From assembly GCF_001423405.1 (NCBI RefSeq), contig NZ_LMNS01000002.1, forward strand, positions 1 to 64,000: a stretch of DNA of 64,000 nucleotides. Direction: 5' to 3'. Positions 1 to 9,222 of this stretch are shown piece after piece. Numbering within the stretch: the first letter of the stretch is position 1; each line of letters opens with the position of its first letter. The translations under genes were made by a program, and so were the position numbers. Origin of the DNA: Methylobacterium sp. Leaf123 (GTDB lineage Bacteria > Pseudomonadota > Alphaproteobacteria > Rhizobiales > Beijerinckiaceae). Under the pieces are notes generated by a model. It was not told the origin of the DNA, ran no database searches, and worked only from the letters and a program-made list of their open reading frames with translations.

Positions 1-276
1 ACAGCGCCCGGATCAACCGACACCCCGGAACCAGAAGGACAGCGATCGCCCGATCCAGTCACCCGGATCAGCTCCGCTCACCAACAATCCCGAAGACCAA
101 CAAAACCCCCGACCCACCATCCGGTGGACCGCGGCGCCCCGTCGGTGAAAGGGGGTATAAGGATAGCCCCACACCGCGTCAATCGAAAAAACGCGGGGAA
201 ATCGAAAACGCCCGCTACGGGGCCGCAGAACGCATCTGTCGGCCATCCCACAGCGGGGGTGTGCTCGCGGGGGAGT
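1..276. other. Non-coding stretch at window start
   Basis: No coding region with normal codon bias for this genome is visible here. The first 120 bases are unusually rich in runs of A and C on the plus strand. No tRNA, repeat copy or clear terminator was recognised. It lies downstream of the minus-strand DUF2244 gene. Confidence 0.4.
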
Positions 277-798
277 TCAGAACCCCCGCTTCACCTGCGC
301 CAGGGCGCGCGTCAGGCCGTCGGCGACGATCGCGCGCTCATCCGGCGAGGCGTCGCGCGCGACGACGACATGCTCGCGGCGCGAGGTCAGGGTCAGGGTG
401 CGCAGCCCGAACTCCTCGTCGTCGATGCGGCTGAGCTTCGTCCAGAGGGGGTTGAAGCGCCATTCGCGCCGCACGCCCCGCGGATCGATGCGGGCGAGGA
501 AGACCTCAATCGGTGAGATCGCCACTTCCTCGAAGGAGCGTCCGCGGCGGAAGCTCACCTTCAGCGCCACGTAGAGCGCCAGCATGTCGAGTCCGAAGAA
601 GCCGGCGATCGGCCAGAAACCGGCCCGCCAGCACGCAATGGAGGTCACGAGGGAGACGAGGCAGCACAGCCCCATCACGATCCGGAAGCCGTCCTGGCTC
701 AGGGATTGGTGAGGCCGGATCACGGCCGAGTAGACCGGCCGGTCCATCGTTGCCGGGTCGAGCCCGTCCGGATGCGCAGAAATGTTGCCGCTCGCCAT
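277..798 (-). CDS. DUF2244 domain membrane protein
   Basis: A 173-residue protein starting MASGNISAHPDG. Two hydrophobic segments at about residues 35-75 (IVMGLCCLVSLVTSIACW, then IAGFFGLDMLALYVALKV) are followed by a soluble part with FRRGRSFEEVAIS, a conserved DUF2244 pattern. The function of the family is unknown; members are small inner-membrane proteins of alphaproteobacteria. A longer reading from a TTG at 912 would run into the divergent nth gene and lacks support, so the ATG at 798 is chosen. Only 20 bases separate this start from the nth start. Confidence 0.75.
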   Translation of the reverse strand: MASGNISAHPDGLDPATMDRPVYSAVIRPHQSLSQDGFRIVMGLCCLVSLVTSIACWRAGFWPIAGFFGLDMLALYVALKVSFRRGRSFEEVAISPIEVFLARIDPRGVRREWRFNPLWTKLSRIDDEEFGLRTLTLTSRREHVVVARDASPDERAIVADGLTRALAQVKRGF

Positions 799-818
799 GG
801 GCCGAATATAACGCGCCG
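785..818 (+). promoter_or_regulatory. Compact nth promoter, predicts leaderless mRNA
   Basis: TTGCCG at 785-790, a 16-base spacer, then TATAAC at 807-812 and six bases to the ATG at 819. With usual spacing the transcript would begin at or next to the A of the start codon. No Shine-Dalgarno sequence precedes the ATG, which agrees with a leaderless message. The same AT-rich core read on the other strand gives TATATT at 810-805, six bases from the DUF2244 ATG. This is inference from sequence only. Confidence 0.5.
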
Positions 819-1631
819 ATGTCAGCGAAAAAGCCGTCTTCCCGCCCTTCTGCCCCTGGTGCGGTAAAAAGTCAGTCGGCGAAGTCTGCCGAAGCGAGGG
901 CAAAGCCGGCAAAACTCAAGGCCAAGCTGATGCCGGCGCTGGCAGTCGGCGTCGAAACCTCGCCCGAACCTGTCGATGACACGACCTTGGTCGAGATCTT
1001 TTCCCGACTGCGCGCGGCCGATCCAGAGCCGCGTTCGGAACTCGAATACCGCAATCCCTATACGCTGCTCGTCGCCGTGGTGCTCTCGGCTCAGGCCACC
1101 GATAAGAGCGTGAATCTGGCCACCGCCCCGCTCTTCGCCATCGCCGACACGCCGCAGAAGATGCTGGATCTCGGGGAGGAACGGGTCCGCCACTTCATCC
1201 GCACCATCGGCCTGTTCAACACCAAGGCGAAGAACGTCATCGCGTTGTCGCGGATTTTGCTGGAGCGGCACGGCGGCGCGGTGCCGTGCGAGGCCGAGGC
1301 GCTGGAGGTTCTGCCGGGCGTCGGGACGAAGACGGCGAGCGTCGTACTCAACGTGGCCTTCGGCGTTTCGCGGATCGCGGTCGATACCCACATTTTCCGT
1401 GTCTCGAACCGCATTCCGCTGTTTTCCGCCCCCACGACCGACAAGGTGCAGGCGGGGCTGGAGGCGCGGGTGCCGGAGCCGTTCCGGCTCAACGCCCACC
1501 ACTGGCTGATCCTGCACGGGCGCTACACCTGCAAGGCCCGCCGGCCGGATTGCCGGAGCTGCGCCATCGCCGATCTGTGCCGCTACCCCTCGAAGACGAC
1601 GGCGCTCACCCCCCTCTCGGACGGGGATTAA
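819..1631 (+). CDS. nth: Endonuclease III (DNA glycosylase/AP lyase)
   Basis: Base-excision repair enzyme that removes oxidised pyrimidines and cleaves the abasic site. The 270-residue protein has the helix-hairpin-helix LPGVGTKTASVV with catalytic Lys171, the catalytic Asp189 in AVDTHIFRV, and a 4Fe-4S loop with Cys238, Cys245, Cys248 and Cys254 (C-x6-C-x2-C-x5-C). About 50 N-terminal residues rich in Ser, Ala and Lys precede the conserved part, longer than the usual 211-residue enzyme. An internal ATG at 930 would give a 233-residue protein, so the start is not certain. It is divergent from the DUF2244 gene. Confidence 0.93.
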   Translation: MSAKKPSSRPSAPGAVKSQSAKSAEARAKPAKLKAKLMPALAVGVETSPEPVDDTTLVEIFSRLRAADPEPRSELEYRNPYTLLVAVVLSAQATDKSVNLATAPLFAIADTPQKMLDLGEERVRHFIRTIGLFNTKAKNVIALSRILLERHGGAVPCEAEALEVLPGVGTKTASVVLNVAFGVSRIAVDTHIFRVSNRIPLFSAPTTDKVQAGLEARVPEPFRLNAHHWLILHGRYTCKARRPDCRSCAIADLCRYPSKTTALTPLSDGD

Positions 1632-1824
1632 TCAGCTCTGCATGCGCGGCGGCAATGCGTTGCCCGGCCAACGCGTTGTGCTGCAATCCTCGTTCCGGTA
1701 GATTGATGCTAAGGCGGCCGGACATGTCTCTCTCGGGAAGCATAATCCGGCCGTCTGCCCGCCAGACGGGCCGCCGCGCCGCGGATTTCGCCTCAAGTGC
1801 CAGTTCCGAAGGAGCCTCGGCCCC

Positions 1825-2619
1825 ATGGACTTCCTCAAACCACGGTACACGCCTATGAACCGCCGCCGTCGCATTTACGAGGGCAAGGCGAAGGTCCTCT
1901 ACGAGGGACCGGAGCCGGGGACGCTCATCCAGCACTTCAAGGACGACGCGACCGCCTTTAACGCGAAGAAGCACGAGGTGATCGACGGCAAGGGTGTGCT
2001 GAACAACCGGATCTCCGAGTTCGTCTTTCAGCACCTCAACGATATCGGCGTGCCGACGCACTTCATCCGCCGGCTCAACATGCGCGAGCAGCTGATCCGC
2101 GAAGTCGAGATCATCCCGCTCGAGGTGGTGGTGCGCAACGTCGCCGCCGGTTCGCTGGCGACGCGGCTCGGGCTCGAGGAAGGCACGCAGCTGCCCCGCT
2201 CGATCATCGAATTCTACTACAAGAACGACCAACTCAACGACCCGATGGTGTCGGAAGAGCACATCACCGCGTTCGGCTGGGCGACGCCCCAGGAGATCGA
2301 CGACATCATGGCGCTCGCCATCCGCGTCAACGACTTCCTGTCCGGCCTCTTCCTGGGCGTCGGCATCCGTCTCGTCGACTTCAAGATGGAGACCGGCCGC
2401 CTGTGGGAAGGCGACCTGATGCGCATCGTCGTCGCCGACGAGATCTCCCCCGATTCCTGCCGGCTGTGGGACATCAAGTCCTCGGACAAGCTCGACAAGG
2501 ATCGCTTCCGCAAGGATCTCGGCGGCCTGATCGAGGCCTATACCGAGGTCGCCAAGCGTCTCGGCATCATGTCCGAGAACGAGAAGGTGCAGGCCGGCGG
2601 CCCGCGTCTGGTGCAGTAA
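1825..2619 (+). CDS. purC: Phosphoribosylaminoimidazole-succinocarboxamide synthase
   Basis: SAICAR synthetase of purine synthesis: it ligates aspartate to CAIR with ATP. The 264-residue protein begins near [20 protein letters not shown], the typical N-terminal strand pair with the ATP-binding Lys, and carries [17 protein letters not shown] and the SAICAR signature [10 protein letters not shown]. The start at 1825 is supported by AAGGAG at 1809-1814, ten bases upstream. An in-frame ATG at 1855 gives the shorter 254-residue form usual for the family. The upstream gap (1632-1824) shows no other gene. Three further pur genes (purS, purQ) lie 11 kb away rather than in one operon. Confidence 0.95.
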   Translation: MDFLKPRYTPMNRRRRIYEGKAKVLYEGPEPGTLIQHFKDDATAFNAKKHEVIDGKGVLNNRISEFVFQHLNDIGVPTHFIRRLNMREQLIREVEIIPLEVVVRNVAAGSLATRLGLEEGTQLPRSIIEFYYKNDQLNDPMVSEEHITAFGWATPQEIDDIMALAIRVNDFLSGLFLGVGIRLVDFKMETGRLWEGDLMRIVVADEISPDSCRLWDIKSSDKLDKDRFRKDLGGLIEAYTEVAKRLGIMSENEKVQAGGPRLVQ

Positions 2620-2625
2620 GCCTCT

Positions 2626-4281
2626 TCACCGGGGCTCGGCCGGCTCCACGCCGGTCCAGCCGCGGCGAAGGCGCAGATGCGTCGAGAGATCCGGGTCGAA
2701 GCCCGGATGATAATGGGGGTCCTGCGCCAGCAGCGGCCCCCATCGCTTTTTCAGCGCCTCGACCTCGGCACGGTGGCGGGCGGCCGCCGTCGGCGAGGGC
2801 CGGCGACTCGCCGATTCCCGGTGATGGAGCCAGGCGCCGCCGACATAGAGAGTCCGCAGGCCAACCGCGTTCAGCCGCAGGCAGAGATCGACATCGTTGA
2901 AATCGATGGCGAAAGTCGAGGCGTCGAAGCCGCCGACGCGCGAGAATTTGTCCGCCGCGATGACGAGGCAGGCAGCGGTCACGGCCGAGACGCTTCGGGT
3001 GGCGCGCAGGGCGCCGAGATAGCCCGCCGCATCCCCGGCGAAGTGGCGGTGGCCGTGGGTGACGAGACCGCCGGTGCCCAGCACGATACCACCATGCTGG
3101 ATTCGGCCCTCACCGTCGATCAGCCGGGCGCCGACCGCGCCGATCTCAGGGCGCAACGCCTCACGGACCATGCGCTCCAGCCAGTCCGTTGCCTCGGCCT
3201 CGACGTCGTTGTTGATGAAGGCCAGGAGGCGTCCGCGGGCTTGGGCCGCCACACGGTTGTTGATGGCGGCAAAGTCGAAGGGCCCCGGACAGGCCACGAC
3301 CCGCGCCGCGCCCTCCGCCTCGAGGGTGCGGAAATAGGCGAGCGTCTCGGGATCACGACTGTCGTTGTCGCAGATCAGGATCTCCTTGGCCGGCCAATCG
3401 GTGCGGTAGCGTAGGCTCTCGATGCAGGGCCGGAGCAGATCGAGCCGGTCGCGGGTCGGAACGATCAGGCTCACGAGGGGGCGCGGCTCCGGCAGGGGCC
3501 TGTCGAGGCGGATCACACCGTCATCCCCGACGATGACGGGCGTACCCCCCTCCCCCGCCCGATCAAGATCGCGCCGGACCGCCACGCACCGCGCCGCTCG
3601 CCCCTCCCCGCTCGCTTCGAGACCGCCGAAGGACAGGATGCGCGGGAGATGGCGCACGGCGTTTGGGCCGAAGCGATCAGCGATGGCCAGGGTCAGGTCG
3701 AGCGCGGCGGCACCGGGAACGACGGCGATGCCGATCACTTTGGTGCGGCGAAGGGCGATGACGGGGCCGAGATAATCGACCGTGCGGAGGTAATCCCGGT
3801 CGAAGGACGGACGCAGCAGCGGAAGCCACGGACCATGGGCGGCGTGGCGGAACAACGCGTCGCCATAGGTCGCGTGGCAATCCGGATCGGCGAAGGCGGC
3901 GGCGATGGCTGCTGCTGCGCCCGCTGCGATGTGCCGGCCTTCGACCGAAAGCAGGACGATCGGGGGGCCTTCCGGTGCGATGCGGATGGCGCCCTCCGCA
4001 TCGGTCTCGATGCGCTCGATTCCGGCCGCGGCGAGGGCGGCATCCGGCTCGCTGGGCGGTGGGGCGATACGGGGCCGGTCGAGATGATGATGGGCGCCGA
4101 CCAGGGCGATGAAGGCCTGTGCCGCCCGCAACCGCCGACCGGAGAGACGCGCCGACAGGATCGGCAGGGCCCGCCTCGGATGGCGCAAAGCCCGGACGAG
4201 GAGCGCGAGGCGCCCCGGAACGGGCTCGGCGGCGAAATGCAGAGCGTCGGGCCATGCGGGGGGCGGGCCGTCGGCGCTCAT
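2626..4281 (-). CDS. Family 2 glycosyltransferase (second of pair)
   Basis: A 551-residue cytoplasmic GT-A fold glycosyltransferase, probably for surface polysaccharide; donor and acceptor are unknown. The C-terminal half holds a complete GT2 domain: LVSLIVPTRDRLDLLRPC, LICDNDSRD, INNDVEAEATDWLERM and VGGFDASTFAIDFNDVDLCL. The N-terminal half looks like a worn GT2 domain, with only a remnant resembling the acidic YxDE motif (ATYGDALF) and no clear nucleotide-binding start. The ATG at 4281 overlaps the stop of the upstream glycosyltransferase by four bases (ATGA), so the two are translationally coupled. The C-terminal halves of both proteins are clearly paralogous. Confidence 0.85.
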   Translation of the reverse strand: MSADGPPPAWPDALHFAAEPVPGRLALLVRALRHPRRALPILSARLSGRRLRAAQAFIALVGAHHHLDRPRIAPPPSEPDAALAAAGIERIETDAEGAIRIAPEGPPIVLLSVEGRHIAAGAAAAIAAAFADPDCHATYGDALFRHAAHGPWLPLLRPSFDRDYLRTVDYLGPVIALRRTKVIGIAVVPGAAALDLTLAIADRFGPNAVRHLPRILSFGGLEASGEGRAARCVAVRRDLDRAGEGGTPVIVGDDGVIRLDRPLPEPRPLVSLIVPTRDRLDLLRPCIESLRYRTDWPAKEILICDNDSRDPETLAYFRTLEAEGAARVVACPGPFDFAAINNRVAAQARGRLLAFINNDVEAEATDWLERMVREALRPEIGAVGARLIDGEGRIQHGGIVLGTGGLVTHGHRHFAGDAAGYLGALRATRSVSAVTAACLVIAADKFSRVGGFDASTFAIDFNDVDLCLRLNAVGLRTLYVGGAWLHHRESASRRPSPTAAARHRAEVEALKKRWGPLLAQDPHYHPGFDPDLSTHLRLRRGWTGVEPAEPR

Positions 4282-6332
4282 TCCAGCTCCTCGCCGAAGG
4301 TCGTGAGCGAGAGCGCCGGATGGTAGAACGGATCGTGCCGGATCACGTCGCGCCAGCGCGCGGTGAAGGCGGCGGCCTCCCGCTCGAAGCGCGCGCGGGC
4401 CGCCCCGACCGGCCGGCCGCGGCTCACCGATTCGAGGTGAGACAGCACCGCATGGGGTGTCCACACCGTCTTCCAGCCCCGCGCGCCGAGGCGCAGGCAG
4501 AAGTCGATGTCGTTGAAATCGACGGCGAAGGTCTCCTCGTCGAACCCGCCGACGGCTTGATATTTCTCGCGCGCGACGGCGAGGCAGGCCGCCGTGACGC
4601 CGGAGACCTCGTGCGCCACGCCCAGGCGATCGAGATGGCCGGGCGTGTCGGCGGGGCGGCGGCGCAGGATATGGCCGGCCTCGCCGCCGAGCCCGACCAC
4701 GACACCCACATGCTGGAGGCGCCCATCCTCGTAAAGGAGCTTCGCGCCGACCGCGCCGACCTCCGGCCGGACTGCCTGGGCGACGAGGACTTCGAGCCAA
4801 TCGGGTTGAAGCACCGCCACGTCGTTGTTGAGCAGCACGAGGACGTCGCCGCGCGCTTGCCGCGCGCCGGCATTGACCAGGGCCGAGAAATTGAAGGGGT
4901 GCGGATAGGGCTCGATCCGCACCCGTGGATCGCCGCGCAACCGCTCATACAGATTGAGAACGGCCGGCTCTTTCGAGTCGTTGTCCACGATCACCAGTTC
5001 GAGGGCGGGATAGGGCGTCTTTTCCAGCACATCCTCGGTGACCCGCGCGATCAGGTCGAGCCGGTCGCGGGAGGGGATGATGATGCTGACGAGCGGTGCC
5101 GGGTCCGGCAGCGGCCAATGAAGGTCGAGGCGGCCGTCATGGAGCGCTGCGCGCGCCGACGATCCCATAACGCGCAAGTGCCGGTCGAGGTGCGGCGCGC
5201 GGGCGGCCGGATCGACCGTGACAGGCTCGCGACGGCACAGGATGCGGGGGATGTGGACGACACGGGTCGCGGTCCCGGCCGCGAGATCGAGCGCGAGGGC
5301 GAAAGCGTCGGGCGTCTCCACCGGCTCGGCGGGCAGGCGGGCGAGGAAGGGCCCAGCGATCAGCGCGGGGGCGCCGACATAGCCCGTGGCGAGTGCGAGA
5401 TCGGGGCTCCAATCCGGCTTGAGGCGCGGCCTGACCGCTCGGCCGCCGGTCTCCTCGTCGGCATAGACCATCTCGGCCGCCTCGGCCTCGGCGCTCTTGG
5501 CAAGCAGGTCCAGCGCCTCCGGCGCCAGAATGTCGCCGGGGCGGAGCACGCCGAACAGGTCGGCCCCTGCGCCAAGCGCGTGCAGCGTCGCGGCCGAATT
5601 CCAGGGGGCGGATTGCACACGCGGGTCGACGGCCGGCTTCGTCGGTGGGGCGCCATCGGTCCAGGCGATGAGGAGCGACCAGTCCTGATGGGTCTGGGCG
5701 CGCAGGCTCGCGACCGTTCGCGCCACCGCATCGGCCCGCGCGAAGGCGGCGGGGAGAATGAGACGGATCTGCGCGCCGGAACTCCGTTCGGTCGAGGCCG
5801 CCCGAAACAGCCGCGACGCCTTCCAGGCGGGATAGCGGGCAACGGGCGACACCGCGCAGGCGCCGCGAAGGCTGTCGCGCCAGCGCCGCTCGTCGCGCGC
5901 GAGACCGGCGCGCAGGGCGGCTGCGGCGCGTCCCGGCCGCTTCAGCAGCGCTTCGGCAAAGACGCTCGCGCTGCTCCGGAGCCCGACGCGCTCCAGCACG
6001 AAGCCCGGCTCGGCGGCGATCTCGATGCCTTCGCAATCGCCCGGCAGGTAGCCGAGCCAGCGCGCAGCGCCGAGGGCGAGCCCCGGCAGCACGAAGCTGT
6101 CGCGTCGGCCGGCGTTGCGGAGCAGGCGCAGCAGCGGCCTCTGCGGCCGCGCACGCGCGGGCAGCGTGTAGGTCAGGACGATCCAGCGATCCTGCCACGG
6201 CCTCCGGTCCGGGGGCGACAGGACGAGGCGGAGGTCGAACAGGGGGTCGTCGGCGGGCACCAGGGAGAACGGCGTCTCCCGACCCCGCCACACGTCCCGC
6301 CCCTTGCCCCCCCTTGCATCAGGCTTGGCCAT
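4278..6332 (-). CDS. Family 2 glycosyltransferase, two GT2 domains
   Basis: A 684-residue protein with two GT2-type domains. The first (about residues 190-330) has IRLILPAAFARADAVARTV and the acidic motif MVYADEETGG. The second (about 400-640) has LVSIIIPSRDRLDLIARV, VIVDNDSKEP, LLNNDVAVLQPDWLEVL and VGGFDEETFAVDFNDIDFCL. The order matches bifunctional O-antigen or capsule glycosyltransferases. It is the first gene of a two-gene unit with the paralogue at 2626-4281. No export or polymerase genes for polysaccharide are nearby, so the product is not known. Confidence 0.85.
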   Translation of the reverse strand: MAKPDARGGKGRDVWRGRETPFSLVPADDPLFDLRLVLSPPDRRPWQDRWIVLTYTLPARARPQRPLLRLLRNAGRRDSFVLPGLALGAARWLGYLPGDCEGIEIAAEPGFVLERVGLRSSASVFAEALLKRPGRAAAALRAGLARDERRWRDSLRGACAVSPVARYPAWKASRLFRAASTERSSGAQIRLILPAAFARADAVARTVASLRAQTHQDWSLLIAWTDGAPPTKPAVDPRVQSAPWNSAATLHALGAGADLFGVLRPGDILAPEALDLLAKSAEAEAAEMVYADEETGGRAVRPRLKPDWSPDLALATGYVGAPALIAGPFLARLPAEPVETPDAFALALDLAAGTATRVVHIPRILCRREPVTVDPAARAPHLDRHLRVMGSSARAALHDGRLDLHWPLPDPAPLVSIIIPSRDRLDLIARVTEDVLEKTPYPALELVIVDNDSKEPAVLNLYERLRGDPRVRIEPYPHPFNFSALVNAGARQARGDVLVLLNNDVAVLQPDWLEVLVAQAVRPEVGAVGAKLLYEDGRLQHVGVVVGLGGEAGHILRRRPADTPGHLDRLGVAHEVSGVTAACLAVAREKYQAVGGFDEETFAVDFNDIDFCLRLGARGWKTVWTPHAVLSHLESVSRGRPVGAARARFEREAAAFTARWRDVIRHDPFYHPALSLTTFGEELE

Positions 6333-6403
6333 TAGACTTGGCGATCAGGCTTGGGGATGCCGTCCTCCGGCGCGTTGCGAGCCGTGCGGCGCGGGCGCTT
6401 CCG

Positions 6404-7036
6404 TCATTGTGCGACCGCGGCCTCACTCGGGTCCGCTGCTGCGGCGGGTGCGGGCTTGCGGCGGCGCACGGCCGGCTTCGGGCGCGCCGCCGCGCCGGCC
6501 AGGGTCACCTCGATGTCGTAGCCCGTCGCCTTGTCGGCGGGCACGGTGAGATCGTTCTCGATGACCGTCGCCTCGCCCTGGGCGGCGCCCGCCGGAACCG
6601 CCACCGCAACACGGTGGCTGCGCATCATCACGGGCTGCTCGCTGTACTTCACGCCGATGGTCACCGGCACGTCGAAACGCCCGGCGGCACCGGCCGGTCC
6701 GAGCAGGGCACGCAGCTCGACGCCGACACGCACCGCGACCGAGCCGTCGGGCCGCGCCTTGCACTCCCGGCTGAGCCGGCCGAGCACGATCTGATGGCGC
6801 AGGCGGCGGTTGTCGCCCGCGGCTCCGGCGAAAGCCTGGATCGCGGCGCCGCCATCCGGCACGAAGACCGGCGGGCAATAGACGTCATCGGGGTCCTGCG
6901 CCCGCGGCGCGGTGACCGCCGGCGCGTCGCCCTCGCGGCCCCCGAACATGTTCTTGAAGAAGCTGCCCGGTTCGGCCCGCGCCGTGCCCGGCACGGCCAG
7001 CACCAATCCGCCGAAAATGATCAACGCCCTGCGCAT
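6404..7036 (-). CDS. Exported protein of unknown function
   Basis: A 210-residue protein that I do not recognise. Residues 1-22 (ALIIFGGLVLAVPGTARA before the cleavage point) form a signal peptide. The mature part has two conserved-looking Cys residues (VYCPPVFVPDGG and SRECKARPDG), a beta-rich middle and a basic, Ala/Pro-rich tail with KPAVRRRKP. The pattern suggests a small periplasmic protein with one disulfide. It lies between the glycosyltransferase pair and an IalB-like gene on the same strand, with 60-70 base gaps that would allow cotranscription with the IalB-like gene. Confidence 0.65.
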   Translation of the reverse strand: MRRALIIFGGLVLAVPGTARAEPGSFFKNMFGGREGDAPAVTAPRAQDPDDVYCPPVFVPDGGAAIQAFAGAAGDNRRLRHQIVLGRLSRECKARPDGSVAVRVGVELRALLGPAGAAGRFDVPVTIGVKYSEQPVMMRSHRVAVAVPAGAAQGEATVIENDLTVPADKATGYDIEVTLAGAAARPKPAVRRRKPAPAAAADPSEAAVAQ

Positions 7037-7096
7037 CGTCTGACCGTTCCCTGCCCTGTCCCGGCGATCCCTTGAACGCTCCGAAGCCGAACGATC

Positions 7097-7639
7097 CTAC
7101 TTCAGCGCGTCGAAACCGGGGCCGAAGCCCTTCATCGAGACCGGGATGCCGACCCCCTCCTCCGGCGTCTGGAAGACGATGAAGGTCGATTGCGCCCCGT
7201 TGCGCATCGATTTGATCAGGCCGTCATCCATCACCACCTCGGCGACGCAGCCCATGGAAAGGCAGCGGACGAAGCTGGCGCGGCCGATATCGGTCTGATC
7301 GATCTTGAGGCCGAGGCCGGAGGTCAGAAGGATGCCGAGCGGGGCCTGCACCCGCAGCAGGTAGCCGCGGTTGTCGGCGATCTTCAGCACGATGACGACG
7401 AGGTTGAGGTTCGGCCGGTCTTCCGCCGCCACATACTGCACCAGGGCGCATTGCTCGGCCTTGGCACCGGCCGGCGTCTCACAGCGCAACTGCCAATCGT
7501 CGAAGGTCTTGCGCACGGTCCCCTGGGCCTGTGCGGCACCGCCCCCGGCCAGCGCCGTCGCGGCGGTGACGACCGCCAGCGCGAGACGGCGGCCGGCCCC
7601 CGGACGCACCGCCCGAACCACGCCCGCAAACAGACTCAT
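7097..7639 (-). CDS. Invasion-associated locus B (IalB) family protein
   Basis: A 180-residue periplasmic protein. After a signal peptide with ALAVVTAATALAGGGAAQA come family hallmarks: FDDWQLRCE, CALVQ, PLGILLTSGLGLKID and FVRCLSMGCVAEV. IalB was named from Bartonella, but members are common in free-living alphaproteobacteria and their molecular role is not settled. The start chosen is the ATG of MSLFAGVV; a longer reading to 7774 begins with residues of poor coding character. It is divergent from the lipoprotein gene at 7875; the 235 bases between contain no other gene. Confidence 0.85.
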   Translation of the reverse strand: MSLFAGVVRAVRPGAGRRLALAVVTAATALAGGGAAQAQGTVRKTFDDWQLRCETPAGAKAEQCALVQYVAAEDRPNLNLVVIVLKIADNRGYLLRVQAPLGILLTSGLGLKIDQTDIGRASFVRCLSMGCVAEVVMDDGLIKSMRNGAQSTFIVFQTPEEGVGIPVSMKGFGPGFDALK

Positions 7640-7874
7640 ACGAACTCCGATCGATCGCTTTTCGAGACGGCGGCCGGCTCCGGCGGATGCCCCTCGCGCT
7701 GACGCAGTCGGGCCCTCCGGAGCGTCGCGCGGACTCGGGCGTTGGGACCATGCGGGTTTCCCGGTGTCAAGCAATCGCGGCGCGGGTGTGTCGGGAATGG
7801 GGCAAAGCGGCTACCCCTCGCCGTCCCGCTGCCCTAAGGTAAGGCCAAGCTTTCATTCATCGGAGGAAACCGCC

Positions 7875-8294
7875 ATGTGCCGCCTCGCCTCCCCCCTTGC
7901 CCTCGCGACCCTCTTCGTCGCAGCGGGTTGCGGGGGCGCTTCCGCCCTCTCCCTGCCGTTCGAGGAGTCGGATTACCTCCCGCCCGAGGCGACCACGACC
8001 TACGTTGAGCGCTCCCTCAACCATCAGGCGCCGCTCACCATCGAGCATCCGCCAGTGGAGCGGAATCCGCGCGGGCGCCGTCGCGGCGACGCGGCGGCCA
8101 TCGCCGGCTTCTGCCGGGACAACGGCACGGTGCTTCGCCGTGATGCGATGGGCCGCCCGACCTACCTGCGGCAGCGCGAGGTTTGCGACAACGTCGCGCC
8201 CCGCACCCTGTGGCCGGGCCACGTCGCGCCGCGTCCGGCTTGGCCCGCCGAGGCGGCGCCTGCCCGCAGCCGGGCGATCGTGACGAAGTACTGA
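7875..8294 (+). CDS. Small lipoprotein, unknown function
   Basis: A 139-residue protein starting MCRLASPL with a hydrophobic signal and a lipobox-like FVAAGC, so probably a lipid-anchored envelope protein. The start at 7875 is set by a strong GGAGG at 7862-7866. The middle has ERSLNHQAPLTIEHPP and a basic RNPRGRRRGD stretch, and later GFCRDNGTVLRRDAMGR and YLRQREVCDN. I do not recognise a domain. It is transcribed convergently with the metallopeptidase gene at 8389. Confidence 0.7.
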   Translation: MCRLASPLALATLFVAAGCGGASALSLPFEESDYLPPEATTTYVERSLNHQAPLTIEHPPVERNPRGRRRGDAAAIAGFCRDNGTVLRRDAMGRPTYLRQREVCDNVAPRTLWPGHVAPRPAWPAEAAPARSRAIVTKY

Positions 8295-8388
8295 GCCGAC
8301 GCTCCGATCCGTTTCCGGCCCATCGGGCCGGAGGCGGTGCCTGAGCGAACCCCCGATCGCCGTCCCCCAGGGACCGACCGGATTGGAA

Positions 8389-9114
8389 TCAGCCGTAGCG
8401 GTGCAGCTCCGAGCCGTGCCGCTTCAGCCAGCGCTCCGCCTCGTCGACATGGGGACAGAGTTCGTTGGTGAGCGCCCAGAAGCGCGGGGAATGGTTCATC
8501 TCCCGCAGATGCGCCATCTCGTGGGCGACGAGGTAGTCGAGCACCACCGGCGGCGCGAGGATCAGCCGCCAGGAGAAGTTCAGCTCGCCGCGGGCAGTAC
8601 ACGATCCCCAGCGGCTGCGGGTGTCGCGCAGAGTCACCCGCGCCGGTCGCTGGCCGAGCCGCGTCGCGTAGACCGCCACCGCTTGCGACAGGTCGCGCCG
8701 CGCTTCCCGCGTCAGAAACTCGCGAACGCGGCGCGCCATATGCGCCGGATCGCCCGGAACGGCGAGTGTCGCACTCGCGAGATCCGCCTCGGCGGTGCCG
8801 CGCCCCTCCCGCGCCACGATCCGGTGCGGGACGCCGCGCAACGGAATGACCGAGTCTTCCGCGAACGGCACCCGCTCCGGCAGCTTGGCGAGGCGGGCGG
8901 CGATCCAGCCGCCATGGCTCTGCGCGAACTTCTGGGCCGTGGCGAAGGACGACCGGGTCGGCAGCGTGAGCACCACCGCGCCGGTCGCGCTCGAAACCCG
9001 CAGGGTCAGCCGGCGCGCGGTCGGCCGCCGCAGGATGGCGATGCGGAAGGTCTGCCCGTCATGAGCGATCTCGATGTGATCCGGATCCGGCCGTCGCAGC
9101 AGGGCGCGCGTCAT
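8389..9114 (-). CDS. YgjP/SprT-like zinc metallopeptidase (DUF45)
   Basis: A 241-residue protein with the zinc peptidase motif HEMAH in DYLVAHEMAHLREMNHSP and a downstream third-ligand region, together with the DUF45 signature SRWGSCTARGELNFSWRL. Family members (YgjP) are cytoplasmic putative metalloproteases of unknown substrate. The ATG at 9114 (MTRALLRRPDPD) is chosen; an upstream GTG at 9171 would add 19 residues and neither site has a strong ribosome-binding site. Confidence 0.85.
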   Translation of the reverse strand: MTRALLRRPDPDHIEIAHDGQTFRIAILRRPTARRLTLRVSSATGAVVLTLPTRSSFATAQKFAQSHGGWIAARLAKLPERVPFAEDSVIPLRGVPHRIVAREGRGTAEADLASATLAVPGDPAHMARRVREFLTREARRDLSQAVAVYATRLGQRPARVTLRDTRSRWGSCTARGELNFSWRLILAPPVVLDYLVAHEMAHLREMNHSPRFWALTNELCPHVDEAERWLKRHGSELHRYG

Positions 9115-9222
9115 GCCCGAGAGCCTAGCCGCAGCCGGCCGGCTCAGCCATCCCAGCAATCCGTCTCTCACCGGAAATCCGCCTCATCGGAAGCTTGCAA
9201 CTGATGTCTGACGATGCCGGGA

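Noticed and set aside
4119..6335. Plus-strand open frame of 738 codons opposite the glycosyltransferase
   Set aside because: The opposite strand encodes clear GT2 motifs, and the plus-strand translation is Arg/Gly-rich with no recognisable family.
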